From: a virus
Direction: 5' to 3' (one strand)
DNA length: 25,139 nt
Virus record (IMG/VR): IMGVR_UViG_3300034105_000083
Span: 1-25,139 of that record
Under the pieces are notes generated by a model. That model did no database searches, had not been told where the DNA came from, and saw only the letters and a program-made list of their open reading frames with translations. How positions within the stretch are numbered: position 1 is the stretch's first letter; each line of letters opens with the position of its first letter. Below, one piece after another: positions 8,888 through 20,600 of the stretch. Both the position numbers and the translations under genes were made by a program.

Positions 8888-9292
8888 ATGTATATACGAA
8901 AGTTAGAGCATAGCGACTACGACGAGATACTAACCAAGTGGTGGAAGGACTGGAGATGGTCTGTACCACCAAGGGACTTCTTACCAGATGACGCTACAGG
9001 AGGACTTATTGCATATGACGGAGACGTTCCAGTATGTGCTGGATTTATATACATGAGCAACTCTAAACTTGGATGGGTAGAGTTTGTAGTTTCAAATAGA
9101 GACTACAGAAATAAAGAGAACAGGAAACTGTATTTATCTACTCTTATAGATTCTTTAGGAAATATATTAAAGAACGCAGGCGCTAAATACACTTACGTGT
9201 CTCTAAAGAACGAGAGTCTTATAAATATATACGAGGAACTTGGATATGTAAAAGGGTCCAAGGGATGTTTTGAAATGATAAAAATATTATAG
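8888..9292 (+). CDS. GNAT-family N-acetyltransferase (free-standing)
   Basis: 134 residues, the usual minimum for the GNAT fold. The start IRKLEHSDYDEILTKWWKDW leads to a LIAYDGDVPVCAGFIYM beta segment, WVEFVVSN, and a C-terminal half with YVSLKNESLINIYEELGYVK, the typical GNAT end where a helix is followed by a GF/GY strand. A canonical Q/RxxGxG/A acetyl-CoA loop is weak: the equivalent place reads NRDYRNKENRK. Similar GNAT proteins often occur inside phage structural operons, where their substrate is unknown; a modification of a virion or host surface component is only a guess. The start is fixed by a 20-base gap after the preceding stop. It is followed after one base by the next gene. Confidence 0.75.
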   Translation: MYIRKLEHSDYDEILTKWWKDWRWSVPPRDFLPDDATGGLIAYDGDVPVCAGFIYMSNSKLGWVEFVVSNRDYRNKENRKLYLSTLIDSLGNILKNAGAKYTYVSLKNESLINIYEELGYVKGSKGCFEMIKIL

Positions 9293-9293
9293 A

Positions 9294-10121
9294 ATGGCAA
9301 TAGCAACAATGACAGCTGGAACGGCAGCACTTATAAGCGCAGGTGTAGCAGCAGCAGGAACAGCAGCGTCAGTAGGTATGAACCTATCGGCAGCGGCCAA
9401 GCAGTCAAAGGCTCAGTCTGCCGCAGAGCAGGCGGCTAGTGAGGCTGCAGCAAAGGCAGAGGCATCATATCAACAAGAGTTTGCAGGTGGCGTACAGCTA
9501 CCTATGGAGGCATACCAGCAGGCTGGAAGAGAGGGAACAGCGCAACAGATGCAGGCCTTACAAGCCTTGCAGGAGGCTGACACACGTTCACTTGCAGCAG
9601 GTGTTGGAAAGGTTCAGGCGGCAGCCACAGAGGCTCAGGCTGGAATAACAGATCAAATGAGACAGGACCTTTTTGCGTTAGAGTCTACCCAGATGAAGGA
9701 GAAGATGGCAAACAGGGACGCTATCGCTAAGATGAACCAGGAACGTGCTATGGGTGCACAGGCTGCTGCAGCAAATGCAGAGGTTGCTAAGACAAGGGCT
9801 TATGGAAATATTGGACAGAGTATAACATCTCTTGGAGGAATGGCGTTACAGGCTGCTCCTTTGTATGGGACTGGTGGTGCAACAGCTACAAGTGCTTTTT
9901 CTAACAACCCTGCTAATACTCAACTACCTTCTACATTAAGTGGATTTACAAATACTACTCCTAGCGCATTTAATCCACCTCAAGTGCCAGGTCTTACATC
10001 TCCATCTGTATTATCTAGTGGATTTGATTTGAATAAGTTTAATCAACAAAATTTAGATCAGTTTAAACAAAATAACTATATGGATAATTGGCTTCAACAG
10101 CAACAAAACAAAGGTTTATAA
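9294..10121 (+). CDS. Ala-rich internal virion / DNA ejection protein
   Basis: 275 residues. Residues 1-29 form an Ala/Gly-rich hydrophobic helix, then a long Ala/Gln/Glu/Lys coiled-coil-like region (about 30-170) with LPMEAYQQAGREG and LAAGVGKVQAA, and a low-complexity Asn/Gln/Pro/Ser C-terminus. This architecture matches the small internal proteins of podoviruses (the T7 gp14 or P22 gp7 type) that leave the capsid and help to form the channel through the cell envelope. The evidence is architectural and positional. Codons are G/C-ending up to about 9880 and A/T-ending after it, where the low-complexity part starts, so the C-terminus may have a separate origin. It adjoins the next gene without a gap. 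Confidence 0.65.
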   Translation: MAIATMTAGTAALISAGVAAAGTAASVGMNLSAAAKQSKAQSAAEQAASEAAAKAEASYQQEFAGGVQLPMEAYQQAGREGTAQQMQALQALQEADTRSLAAGVGKVQAAATEAQAGITDQMRQDLFALESTQMKEKMANRDAIAKMNQERAMGAQAAAANAEVAKTRAYGNIGQSITSLGGMALQAAPLYGTGGATATSAFSNNPANTQLPSTLSGFTNTTPSAFNPPQVPGLTSPSVLSSGFDLNKFNQQNLDQFKQNNYMDNWLQQQQNKGL

Positions 10122-11609
10122 ATGGAATACTACGGATATAAGGACAGAGGTGAGGCAGGAACTCCTATAGTTGACTGGGGTAAGATTGCAAGCGACCTAA
10201 CAGAGAAGCTAACCACAGTTGAGGCTGGCAGGGAGGCAAAGCGTAAGGAGATCGATGAGGTAACCCAGGGATTTGTTAACGAGATAAATGCTGTAGATGC
10301 TGGTCACAGCCAGTCTATGGGCACGTTCATTCAGGACTCGGCAAACTCTACTAAGCAGTACACACTACTACAACAGAAGCTACTAAAACAGGGTAAGATA
10401 GATCCTAACCAGTACAAGATGAACCTTCAGAACCAGAAGGACTCCTGGACATCATTCACTAATGTTACAAAGAACTGGAACGCTAACTACGACAGGTTTG
10501 TGGATATGCAGGCTAAGGGATTGGTTGGACAGCAGGCAGCTGATCAGATGGAGCTTCTAGGTAATATGCAGAACTTCCAGAACAAGAAGTCATTCATTGA
10601 CCCAGCAAGTGGTAATCTATACGTTGCCGAGTATGACAAGAATGGAAACATAGATACCACAAAGTTTCAACCACAGAGTGCAACTGGTCTGTTCAAGATT
10701 ATGGGAGATATCCCTGTAAAGGTGAACGTAACCGCTGAGGTTGCTAAGAACAATAAGATAGCGGATTTCAAGAAGGTTGTTGGTAACAGAAGTATATCAG
10801 ATCCAACCATTAGACCAGAGTATGAAAAAATGTCTGACCAGATTGCTAACAGCGTACTATCTACAGACAGATCAATTGGAAGCGTTCTTATGGACACTGT
10901 GGGTGGATATACTACAACATATCAACCAGATCCTAGCAAGTATACAGCTGAAGAAAAAGCAGCCGATAAGGCAGGAAAACTGATTATATACAAGAGGGAT
11001 GGAACTGGGAACTATAACCCAGGTGACTTTACACCAGCACAGATTGAGGAGGCTAAGAAGGCTGTAAAGGACAACCTAAGGTCACAGCTTGGGTACGAGT
11101 CTGAAGTAATCAAGACCACAGGTGGTGGAGGTGGATCTGGAGGAGGACCTACTTGGTTACAGCAACAGAACTGGCAATCTAAACAACCTATTATTGGAGA
11201 GGTAGTTAAAGATGTTCGTGGATACAAAGGTAAGAATGTAGTTGCAATTGATAATGCAGCATTTCCAATAGGTAAGACTGGAGATTATAAAAATATTAGA
11301 GAGATAGGTTACTCTCCAAAACTTGGAAAGACATATATAAAGTATGACATGTATACTAAGGTACAGAATCCAGATGATTTTACTAGCGGTATAAAAAAGG
11401 GTGAGGTTGTGATTGAAGATGGAGATCCTGAATTTTCTACTACATTAACACGATTAGGATTAGTAAGAAGTCAACTTCAAGTATTAAAACCAGGAAGTAA
11501 TACTACAACTTCAGTACCTACAGCAACAAGAGCTGATTGGAAGGCATCTGGATGGACAGATCAACAAATAAATCAAGGAGTTAAAGAAGGTAAAATAAAA
11601 GTAAAATAA
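10122..11609 (+). CDS. Probable internal virion (cargo) protein
   Basis: 495 residues. The N-terminal two thirds are helical and charged (KLTTVEAGREAKRKEIDEVT; LLQQKLLKQGKIDPNQYKMN). A Gly-rich linker near 333-345 (GGGGGSGGG) separates this from a small C-terminal region that ends in ADWKASGWTDQQINQGVKEG followed by KIKVK. No catalytic motif is visible. Its place between the Ala-rich ejection protein and the giant polyvalent protein suggests that it is one of the proteins packed in the capsid or tail barrel and ejected with DNA. Base use changes right at the Gly-rich linker: before it AAG/GAG/AAC codons are common, after it AAA/GAA/AAT. It starts directly after the stop of its upstream neighbour. 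Confidence 0.65.
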   Translation: MEYYGYKDRGEAGTPIVDWGKIASDLTEKLTTVEAGREAKRKEIDEVTQGFVNEINAVDAGHSQSMGTFIQDSANSTKQYTLLQQKLLKQGKIDPNQYKMNLQNQKDSWTSFTNVTKNWNANYDRFVDMQAKGLVGQQAADQMELLGNMQNFQNKKSFIDPASGNLYVAEYDKNGNIDTTKFQPQSATGLFKIMGDIPVKVNVTAEVAKNNKIADFKKVVGNRSISDPTIRPEYEKMSDQIANSVLSTDRSIGSVLMDTVGGYTTTYQPDPSKYTAEEKAADKAGKLIIYKRDGTGNYNPGDFTPAQIEEAKKAVKDNLRSQLGYESEVIKTTGGGGGSGGGPTWLQQQNWQSKQPIIGEVVKDVRGYKGKNVVAIDNAAFPIGKTGDYKNIREIGYSPKLGKTYIKYDMYTKVQNPDDFTSGIKKGEVVIEDGDPEFSTTLTRLGLVRSQLQVLKPGSNTTTSVPTATRADWKASGWTDQQINQGVKEGKIKVK

Positions 11610-11612
11610 TAT

Positions 11613-14600
11613 ATGAAATTACCAAGTCCAGATCAAGTATTAGGAAATAAAAATACACTACCTAGCCCAAGTGATGTACTAGGAACAGTAAAAAAAAAAG
11701 TAGCTTCAAAGCCTCGTTCTCAAGAGGAACTGTGGGGATCAGAATCACAACCTCAAGATCTGTATACTTCTTTGGTTACAGGCGCACAGGAACCTCAACA
11801 GGAATCGGATGGTTTAGGTGGGCCGCCTAAAAAGTCAGGAGCAGACAATCGTATATCTCAGAGTTTAAGTAAGATAAATAAAGGTCTTATGAATGACACT
11901 GAGGAAAATGTTGTTGCTCAGTTATCAAAAGATCAAACTTTTAAAAACTTAGGGTTTTCATTTGAAGAGTCAGGATGGAGTGGAGACTATGTTACTGTTA
12001 CTGCTCCTAATAAAAAAACAAAAGAAATTTCATTAGATAATTTTTTAGATAGCAAGTCTGCTGCACAATCAGTAGAACTACAAAACTTTATAAAGCAGAA
12101 CACTACAAAAGAAAAGCGTGCAGAACTTGAACAAATTTCTCAAATAGAAGACTCTAATATTCAAAAACTACAGTCTGAAAAGAAAAAATTTGGGCAAGAA
12201 TTTGATCTAGGACTAGCTAAAGGTTTTGACAAAAAAAACAGTAAATATTTAAACGATAAACTACAAACTGTTAACTCTAAGTTGATCAATCAAAATGAAG
12301 AATATGTTGTTCCTCAAATGAATTATCAGTTTGGAGATTTAGGATTCAAATTTGAAGAGTCAGGAGCCACAGGAGACTGGATGATTGCTACTGCTCCTAA
12401 TGGAAAAAAAATGGAAATTTCTTTAGATCCACTTATGAGCTCTAAAGCAGTTTCTGAATCTGCAAAGTTACAACAATTTATAAGAGATAACACTCCTAAT
12501 AAGGGGTTATATGTTATTGAAAAAACAGCTTCAGATGAAAATCAAAAGATAAACTCTCAAAAAGATGTTGATACATCTATTAAAAGAATATCAGACGAAG
12601 CAAACTCGCTAAACACCGAATTAAAGGCTTTCCTTTCAAGAAAAAATGCGTTAGAAACTACTTTTGAAAAAGGGAGTGAAGGTTATAATCAACTGCAAGC
12701 ACAATTAATTACCGAGAGGGATGCTTTAATTCAAAAACAAAGCAATTTAAAAACAAAAGAGGTTCTTCTAAAAAAATCAGTTGGTAAATATACATCTATG
12801 AAATCTGAACAAGGTACTTGGTTAGCAGGTACTTGGAATGCTTTAATGGACGCCTCTGCTTCAGGAACAGCAGGATTTGTTGATATGATGATTGATATTG
12901 GTGCAGAAATAACACCGAACGAAATGATGATGAGTCCTAAAGATTTAAAAAATAGCTCATTAGGTATTTCAAAAAAATTAGGCATCAAACCTCCGTCAGT
13001 AAGTCAAACATATGCTCAATGGAAAGAATCGTTGACAGAAGACCAAAAAGATTCAGTTGAAGATGAGATGGATGATATTATAAAGAAGAGCATGAAGAAA
13101 GATGCAATTCCTATCATTAGAAAAGGTAATAGAGAAGTTTTTGGAAGCTCTACTGCTACACCTGAATGGGATCAATTAAAATCAGAAGGTTTTTGGGGAG
13201 GTGCTTATCTTGGGCTTGTAAAAACAGCACCTGCACTTATAGGTGGATCTGGACCAGCTGGTTGGGCACAAAGAACAGCTCAGATGTATGCACTTGTTAG
13301 TGATGGAATTAGACAGGAGATGGATAAAAACCCTGAATTTGATAACGTATCTGAAAACCAAAAACTTGCAGTAGTTTTGCCAGTAGGTATTACAGGAGCT
13401 ATATTAGAAGAGTTTGGTTTAAAAAATATAAAAGGAAGTACTGGTTTAATAAATAAAATAGCAATGAGTGCTCTTGGAAAAGCTGGCACACGAACTACTG
13501 CTAAGACATTTAGAGAACTAGTAGAGAATGAAGTTGAAAGTGGTTTAGCTAGAGGACTTCTTACTATTGGATCAGCAGGTCTTGCTGAGTTTGAATCTGG
13601 AGCTCTTCAAACAGCTACTGAATTAGGTATTAAAGAAATTTATAACCAAGTAACAGATAAAAAAATGTTTGAAACTCCTGAAACAATAGGAGAGTGGGTT
13701 AACGACATTGCTATTGCAGGTGCTCAAGAAGCTGTTGGAGGTTTTGTATTAGGTATGCCTACTGCTATAAGTGCTGCTTATTCTGAGAAAGGTTTTTTAA
13801 AAATGAGTGACGATAATTTTAGAATATTTGAAGCTGCTGCAAATGACGATAATATTCAAAAAGCATTTATAACTAATTTAAAAACTCAAATAACTCAAGG
13901 TATAATTACCACTGCTGAGGCTAAAGAACAATTAAACAACTATCGTAATTCAGTTGGTTTGTTTAAATCTTTACCTGAAGGTTTAAATACTCAACAGAAA
14001 AAAGAAGCTATGAATCTTTTAAAAGAAAAGAGAGATTTACAGAATCAAGTTGATGGAAAAGATCCTTCTTTAGTAAAAAAATTAACTGATAGAATAACTG
14101 CTATAGATGCGTCTCTTATATCAATATCTGAATCCACTGTTACAGATGAAAATGCTGCTGAAGCAGTAGAAGAGATAACTCCAGCAGTAGAAGAACCTGC
14201 AGTAAAACCATCAGGGCAGAAGGTAACAGATGTTATAAACAGACCTGCCACCCTTGAGTCACAGGCTGGTGTTAAGCTAGAGACTCCTATCGATGGTGAC
14301 GTGTACCAGGAGGGTCAGAGGGTTATATTCGAGGACAAGAACAAAAAAGTATACGACCTTGGAAATATCGATGAGATATCTGACAAGACCGTAGAGGAAC
14401 TAGGAATTAAGCCACAGGAGGAGATGGTAAGCGTCACTCCAGAGGGTAAGGTTAAGGTAGGAGAGAACGAGTGGAACATGCAGTCTGAGTTGCCTAACTA
14501 TGGTATCGAGTACGACAGCGACGGGAACGTAAAGGCTGTATCCCTAAAGGATGACGCTGGAAAGACCGTGATGTACGAGGGACAGGTTGCTGAAGACGCT

Positions 14601-17600
14601 GCGTATCAGGTCCTACTAAAGCAGACCGAGACACCAGAACAGAGACAAGCTATAAACGAAATATTAGAAAACGATGAAGAACTCAATCGACAACTTAGAG
14701 AGGCTGAAGAAGCTGCCAAAGCAGCAGCAGTTGAAGTTACTGAGCCAGGTGCTCCAAAAACTCAAGCAGAACAGTACTCCGAAGAGCTAGACAAGACCAA
14801 GGAGTCTGATCCAGAGGCCTACTGGTCCGTAAGTCCAGTCTCAGCTGCAGATGCTGCCAAGGGAACTATTATAGATACACCTGATGGTGCAGCTATAGTT
14901 AAGCCTGACGGTGACATCGCTGGTCTGTTCAAGAAGGCCACATCAAAGGCCAAGGGTGTTGCACAGGACCTACTAAAGAGAGCTGTAGCCGCTGGCGGTA
15001 AGAAGCTGGATAATTTTGATGGATACCTAACAAAACAGTACGAGAAGGCTGGATTCAGAATAGTCTCTAGAGTTCCTTTCAATGAGGAGTACGCTCCTCC
15101 AGGATGGAACAAGGAGATACACGGAACACCAGATGTGGTTGCAATGGTCTACGATCCAGAGGGTAAGCTAGACATAGAGGAGAAGACGTTCGACGACTAC
15201 GACGAGGCTATGGCTTACAGAGACTCGCTGCTTGAGCCGTCAATCGATGTGGAGCTTGAGGGCCTAGCAAAGTTATTTGATGAGAGTGACAAGGGCTTTA
15301 GAATATCACAGGTTGACAAGGCCAAGGAGGCTCTAAAGAGAATCCTTCCTGGTGTTGAGTTTATTGTTCACGAGACTAACGAGGCATATAAGAAGGCTAC
15401 AGGAGAGTCAGGTTCTGGTGGTATGTATATATATCGTCCAAAAACAGATAAAAAACCTGCTTCTAGAGTTATACATATAAATAAACAGAAGGCCAACGGT
15501 AGGACTGTTGCTCACGAGGTGTTCCATGCTGTGATCCTAGACAAGATAAAGGGTGACAAGGCCGTTCAGGAGATAACCGCCCGTATGGTTGACGCTGTCT
15601 ACAAGACTGCAAGTCCAGAGCTAAGGGCTGAGCTGGACGCGTTCGCTGCAAGGTACACAGACAAGACTATCAGGGATGAGGAGAGACTTGCAGAGTTAAT
15701 CGGTATCATAGCTGATGGGTATCCAAAGATGTCTCAGATTAACAAGGGTATTGTTAAGAGATGGCTAGAGGCACTGGCTAAGATGTTTGGACGTAAGCCA
15801 TTCACAGACAATGAGGTAATTGATTTGCTCAACACACTAGCTGGAAAGATATCCACTGGTGAGGTTATTAGTGAGGAGGATGTTAAGATTATAAAACCAA
15901 CAAAAGTAGATTCAAAAGGAAACTTACCAGAACCTACTGAAAAATCCAAAAATAATTTAAAAGCAAAAAGATCTCAGTTAACTGATGATACAAAATCAAA
16001 AGTAAAAATAGGAAGTATTGTAAGTACTAGAACTCCTGATACTGAAGGAATACATAAAACTAGTGATAGTATTGTAGATTTAAAATCATTAGAAAAGGAT
16101 GATGCATTAGTTATAAAAATAGCTAAAGAATTATCCAGTTATGGATTATCAAAAATAGAAGAGGTAAATAATATTAATGATGCAAGAAATTTAATACAAG
16201 ACTTTAAAAAATCTGTAAAGGATAATCTTAGGTTTTTACATGATAGTTTTGGAAAAGAAGTAAGAGATGTAGCTAAGTTATGGTATGATGGAGCTAATAA
16301 AATATCTAATGAAATAGCTGATAAATACGATTATTCAACAGATCAAGTTGCAGGAGTAATGGCTGTTCTTAGTCCACAGATGGACTGGTTTAGAAACTTG
16401 TCTCTTGGTAAAAGAGTTATAGATATATATAAAAATCAACAAGATACATTATTTGATTCTAAGATGAAGTCTTGGGTTGAAAATTCATCCAGTGGTACAG
16501 GTAAAAATAAAAAACCTTTACTTCCTGATTCAAAAGATATTATAAAAAGAGTTGATGGCAAAAAATTATCAGAACTTGATATAAAAGATAAGGCAATATT
16601 TATAAGGGCTTATGATGAAATGTATAATTCTAAAAACTATGAAAACATTTCTCCAAATGGAGAGATAAATGGATTAGTTAGAAATAAGAACGGATCTCCT
16701 GGAGCATGTGGATGGGGAGCTTTTCCTACTATAGAAAAATCAATATCTATACTAGAGGATGGATCTATAGAAAATATATCTAAAAATCTTGGAAATATGC
16801 ACAAGGTTAGAAACTTTTTCAATAATATATCTAATCCTAACGATCCTAATGCAGTAACTATAGATACACATGCTGTGGCTGCTGGATTATTATTGCCATT
16901 ATCTGGATCATCAAAAGAAGTATTATATAATTTTGGAGGAGCATCTAGTAAGTCAACTGGATCCAAAGGTTCTTATGCTGTATATGCAGATGCTTATAGA
17001 GAACTTGCTAAAGAACTAAAAATACTTCCTAGAGAATTACAATCTATAACATGGGAGGCTGTTAGAGGTTTATTTAAAGCTGATTTTAAAGCAAATAAAT
17101 CAAATGAGGAGAATGTAAAAAAAGTATGGTCTAAGTATAAAAATGGAGAGATAAGTATTGATAAGGCTCATTCAGATATTAATGATTTGGCTGGAGGAAT
17201 TAGTAAACCAGTATGGTATGAATATGTTGCTGATGATAATGTAAAATCATTAGATGAAAATTCAGCAGCTATGGATCAGGCAAATGAAGATTTATCAGAA
17301 CCAACAACTATAAAACGCTCACAGTTAACAGATGATGGAGTAACTATAAATGCTAAGAGCAATACATCTTACACTGTAACTGACAACGGAAATGTTGTAG
17401 GCAGTATGCAACTTACTAGTAATAAGGAACTTGGAAAAGGGTACCTGTCTGTAGATTTATCTAAACTTAACGAGAAGTATATTGGTAAAGGGATTGGATT
17501 GGAACTATATAGAACTGTTGCTAATAAACTTAAAGATAAGGGAATAGTTCTTACGTCTTCTATGTTCAGAAACGAGAAGTCAGACAGGGTTTGGAAGTCA

Positions 17601-20600
17601 CTAGAGAAGTCTGGTGAGGCTGTTGAAATATATAGTGATCCAAAACTAAAGAGAACTGTATACGCACTTGTTAATCCAGAGGTTAGAAGATCACAGAAGG
17701 TAGAGTGGGAGGAATCTAAGTTAGGAAAGGGTGACAAGGCTATAACAGATAGACAGCCAGTACTTCAGAATGCTGCTGAGAGGTACGCAAACAAGGAGAT
17801 AAGTTACGAAGAGTACCTAAAGATCAAGGATGTAACAAGTCCTATCAAGCCTATAACTGACTTTATAGAGCCAGCTAAGGAGGAGGATATTAGGTTTGCA
17901 GTTGGTATAAATGCAGAGGGAAAGACTAACTTGAAATTTGATAAGGGAACACTTCTTGGTCTTAGACTAGATATAAATGCATACATAAATAAGAATATAT
18001 GGGCTATAACAATACATGCGCCAGGTAAAGGAAAGGTGCTATCTTATAATAATGTAGCTAGACTAAAGAATGTAACATTTGGATCTAATGCTAAGGACGC
18101 ACTAAACATAGCAAGACACAAGATAAACAAGGCTACTATTGCTAGGATGCATGGAGAGTGGATACCTATAGAGGGAAATACTAGCGAGGAGAAGGGTAAG
18201 AGCGCTATGAAGTTTGTTGAGTCTATCGTTAATAATCCAGAGTGGTCTCAGGTTGGAATGAACCCGTTCAGACACTCATGGTTCTATGACAGAGCTGACG
18301 GTAAACCAGTTCTTGCTGCTGATGAACTTATCCAGATTGGTGGTCTAGTGTATGCAAAGAATGTAGTGAAGACTACACCATACGACAAGGCGTTTGAGTT
18401 CTTGGATCAGGAGGGAGACGTTATGAGATTCCAAGAAGCTAAAGGAATAGACGAGATTGTTAGGATAGCCAAGGAGGCAAAGTACTCTGACGCTGCTATA
18501 TCCGCATTCCTTAAGGCTAAGGGCTTCTCTGATGCAGAGATAACTAGTGCTCTTGCTACTGATAGACCATCTGTAAATAAGATATACGAAGACAGTAAGA
18601 AGGCTATAGATGACAAGAAAAGAAGGGTATCTATAAAGGATCTTGCTCCGTTCCTTAGGAAGTCACTTCTTGACAGACAGGCTTACATAAAGAGAGTAAT
18701 AAACAGGATAGACAACAAGTCTGCTAAGAAGGCTTACGACCTACTTGTAACAAAGGCTGGGGCATCTGCACTTGCATCTGAAAGATTTAAGCGTGCAGAG
18801 AAGAAGATATACGGAGGACTAAGTTCTGAGGATGTGAGCACACTTGACAAGATTATATATGCCAAGAGGATGGTTGCAGTTAACGAGAGCAGAGCCAAGC
18901 TAGGTCTTGAACCATACAAGGGTATGGACGGGTACTCGATAGATGATGCCAATAGAGATCTTGCAGACTTTAAGAACTCGCTAGGAGATAAGAAATTCAA
19001 TGATCTGAGTAACAGAGCTACGGAATACTTTGATGTATTTAAGTTAAACCTTAAGAAGCTGTACGAGTCTGGTAGAATTAGTGAGGAGACCTATGAGTCT
19101 CTAAAGGATACCGAGTACTCTCCAATAAAAACCATCAAGTACATCATAGGTGACAACCTAAGCGTTGACGAGATAGACACCCAGGCAAAGTCATTGGGTA
19201 TATCTAGAAACGATATAATGAAGTTGTCTGACAACAATGAGAACGAAATAATATTGGACTCTAAGTGGCTTCTTGCTATGAGTATAAATAGCGTAGAGGG
19301 TAGAGCATTTGAGAACAACATGCTGAGAGAGTTTGACAAGGCCATAAAGGAAGCAACTCCAGAGGAGAAGAAGGCATTTGAGGATATAATACTTGACAAC
19401 CCAGTTGTAGGTACTAAGAAGGATGGTGGTTTGAAGTACAAGTACGACGACACTAGGTTGCCAGTTGGATACACTAAGGTGTCATACTTCAATGACGGTA
19501 ACAAGGTGGAGATTGTACTTAAGGATCAGTACGCAAAGCAACTTCTTGACGTAAAGAATAAGAACAAGGCACTAGAGACACTAGGTAAACTAACTGGAAC
19601 TAAGATACTTAGATTCTTTGCTACTGGTGGAAACCCGTTGTTTATTATTGGTAACACCGCTGTCGATTTCCAGAACATCGCGTTCTTCTCTGACGTGTAC
19701 TCTAAGTTCAAGCCTATGGCCACAGCTCAGTTGGCCAGAGACTATACCAAGAACTTTGTAAAGAAACTGTTTGTCTCTAACGAGTACAACAAGATATTTA
19801 ACGAGTACATAAACCACGGTGGTGCGTTAGACTATATGGCCAGTGATGGTCTTAGATCTCTAGAGTCAATGAACCCAGTTAAGGGGGTTACCAAGGCAGT
19901 TCAGAAGGGTCTTATTGCGTACGGAAGGGCTATGTCATTACTTGGTGAGACATCAGAGGTTGCGTTTAGACTGTCTGTGTTCCAGAAGGTTAAGGAGGAC
20001 TCTATAAAAGAGTTTAAGAAAGAGAACAACAGAGAACCAAACGCGCAGGAGCTTGATGACATCATGTGGAACGCTGGAAGACAGTCTAGAGAGACTATGG
20101 ACTTTAGTCAGGGAGGCGATGTAGCTAAGAACATAGATGCTGTGTTCCCTTACTTTAACGCTGCGCTTCAGGGTATAAGAAGACCAATAGACTTTGCTAA
20201 GAAGGATCCTGTTGGGTTCTCAAGCAGCGTGCTTCAGTACACGGTTATGGCCTCAAGTTTAGCAGCTGGTTCGTTCGCAATGCTTATAAATGCAGTAGGT
20301 GGTGATGATGACGAGGACAGAACTAAAAAGATAATGGACGCTATGAACTCTTTGAGTGAGTACGAGAAGGCCAACTACCATATCATGTTCACTGGTGAGA
20401 AAAATAAGGATGGTGAGTACGAGTACTATAGAGTTAAAAAACTTCCAGTACTATCTGTCATCAGTACAGTTGCAGAGCAGCTAATATATAAGGAGTTCTT
20501 TAATTCTAAGGGTATAGATTACGACATGGACTCTAAGGTTATGCTAGAGGCAGTCAACAAATCAAATCCTTTACCAGTCACTGTTCAGGAGGTAGCTGGT

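Noticed and set aside
19091-19504. Long open frames on the - strand inside the giant gene (for example 137 codons here)
   Set aside because: They are antisense to a clearly coding region with domain motifs and show no family features of their own.
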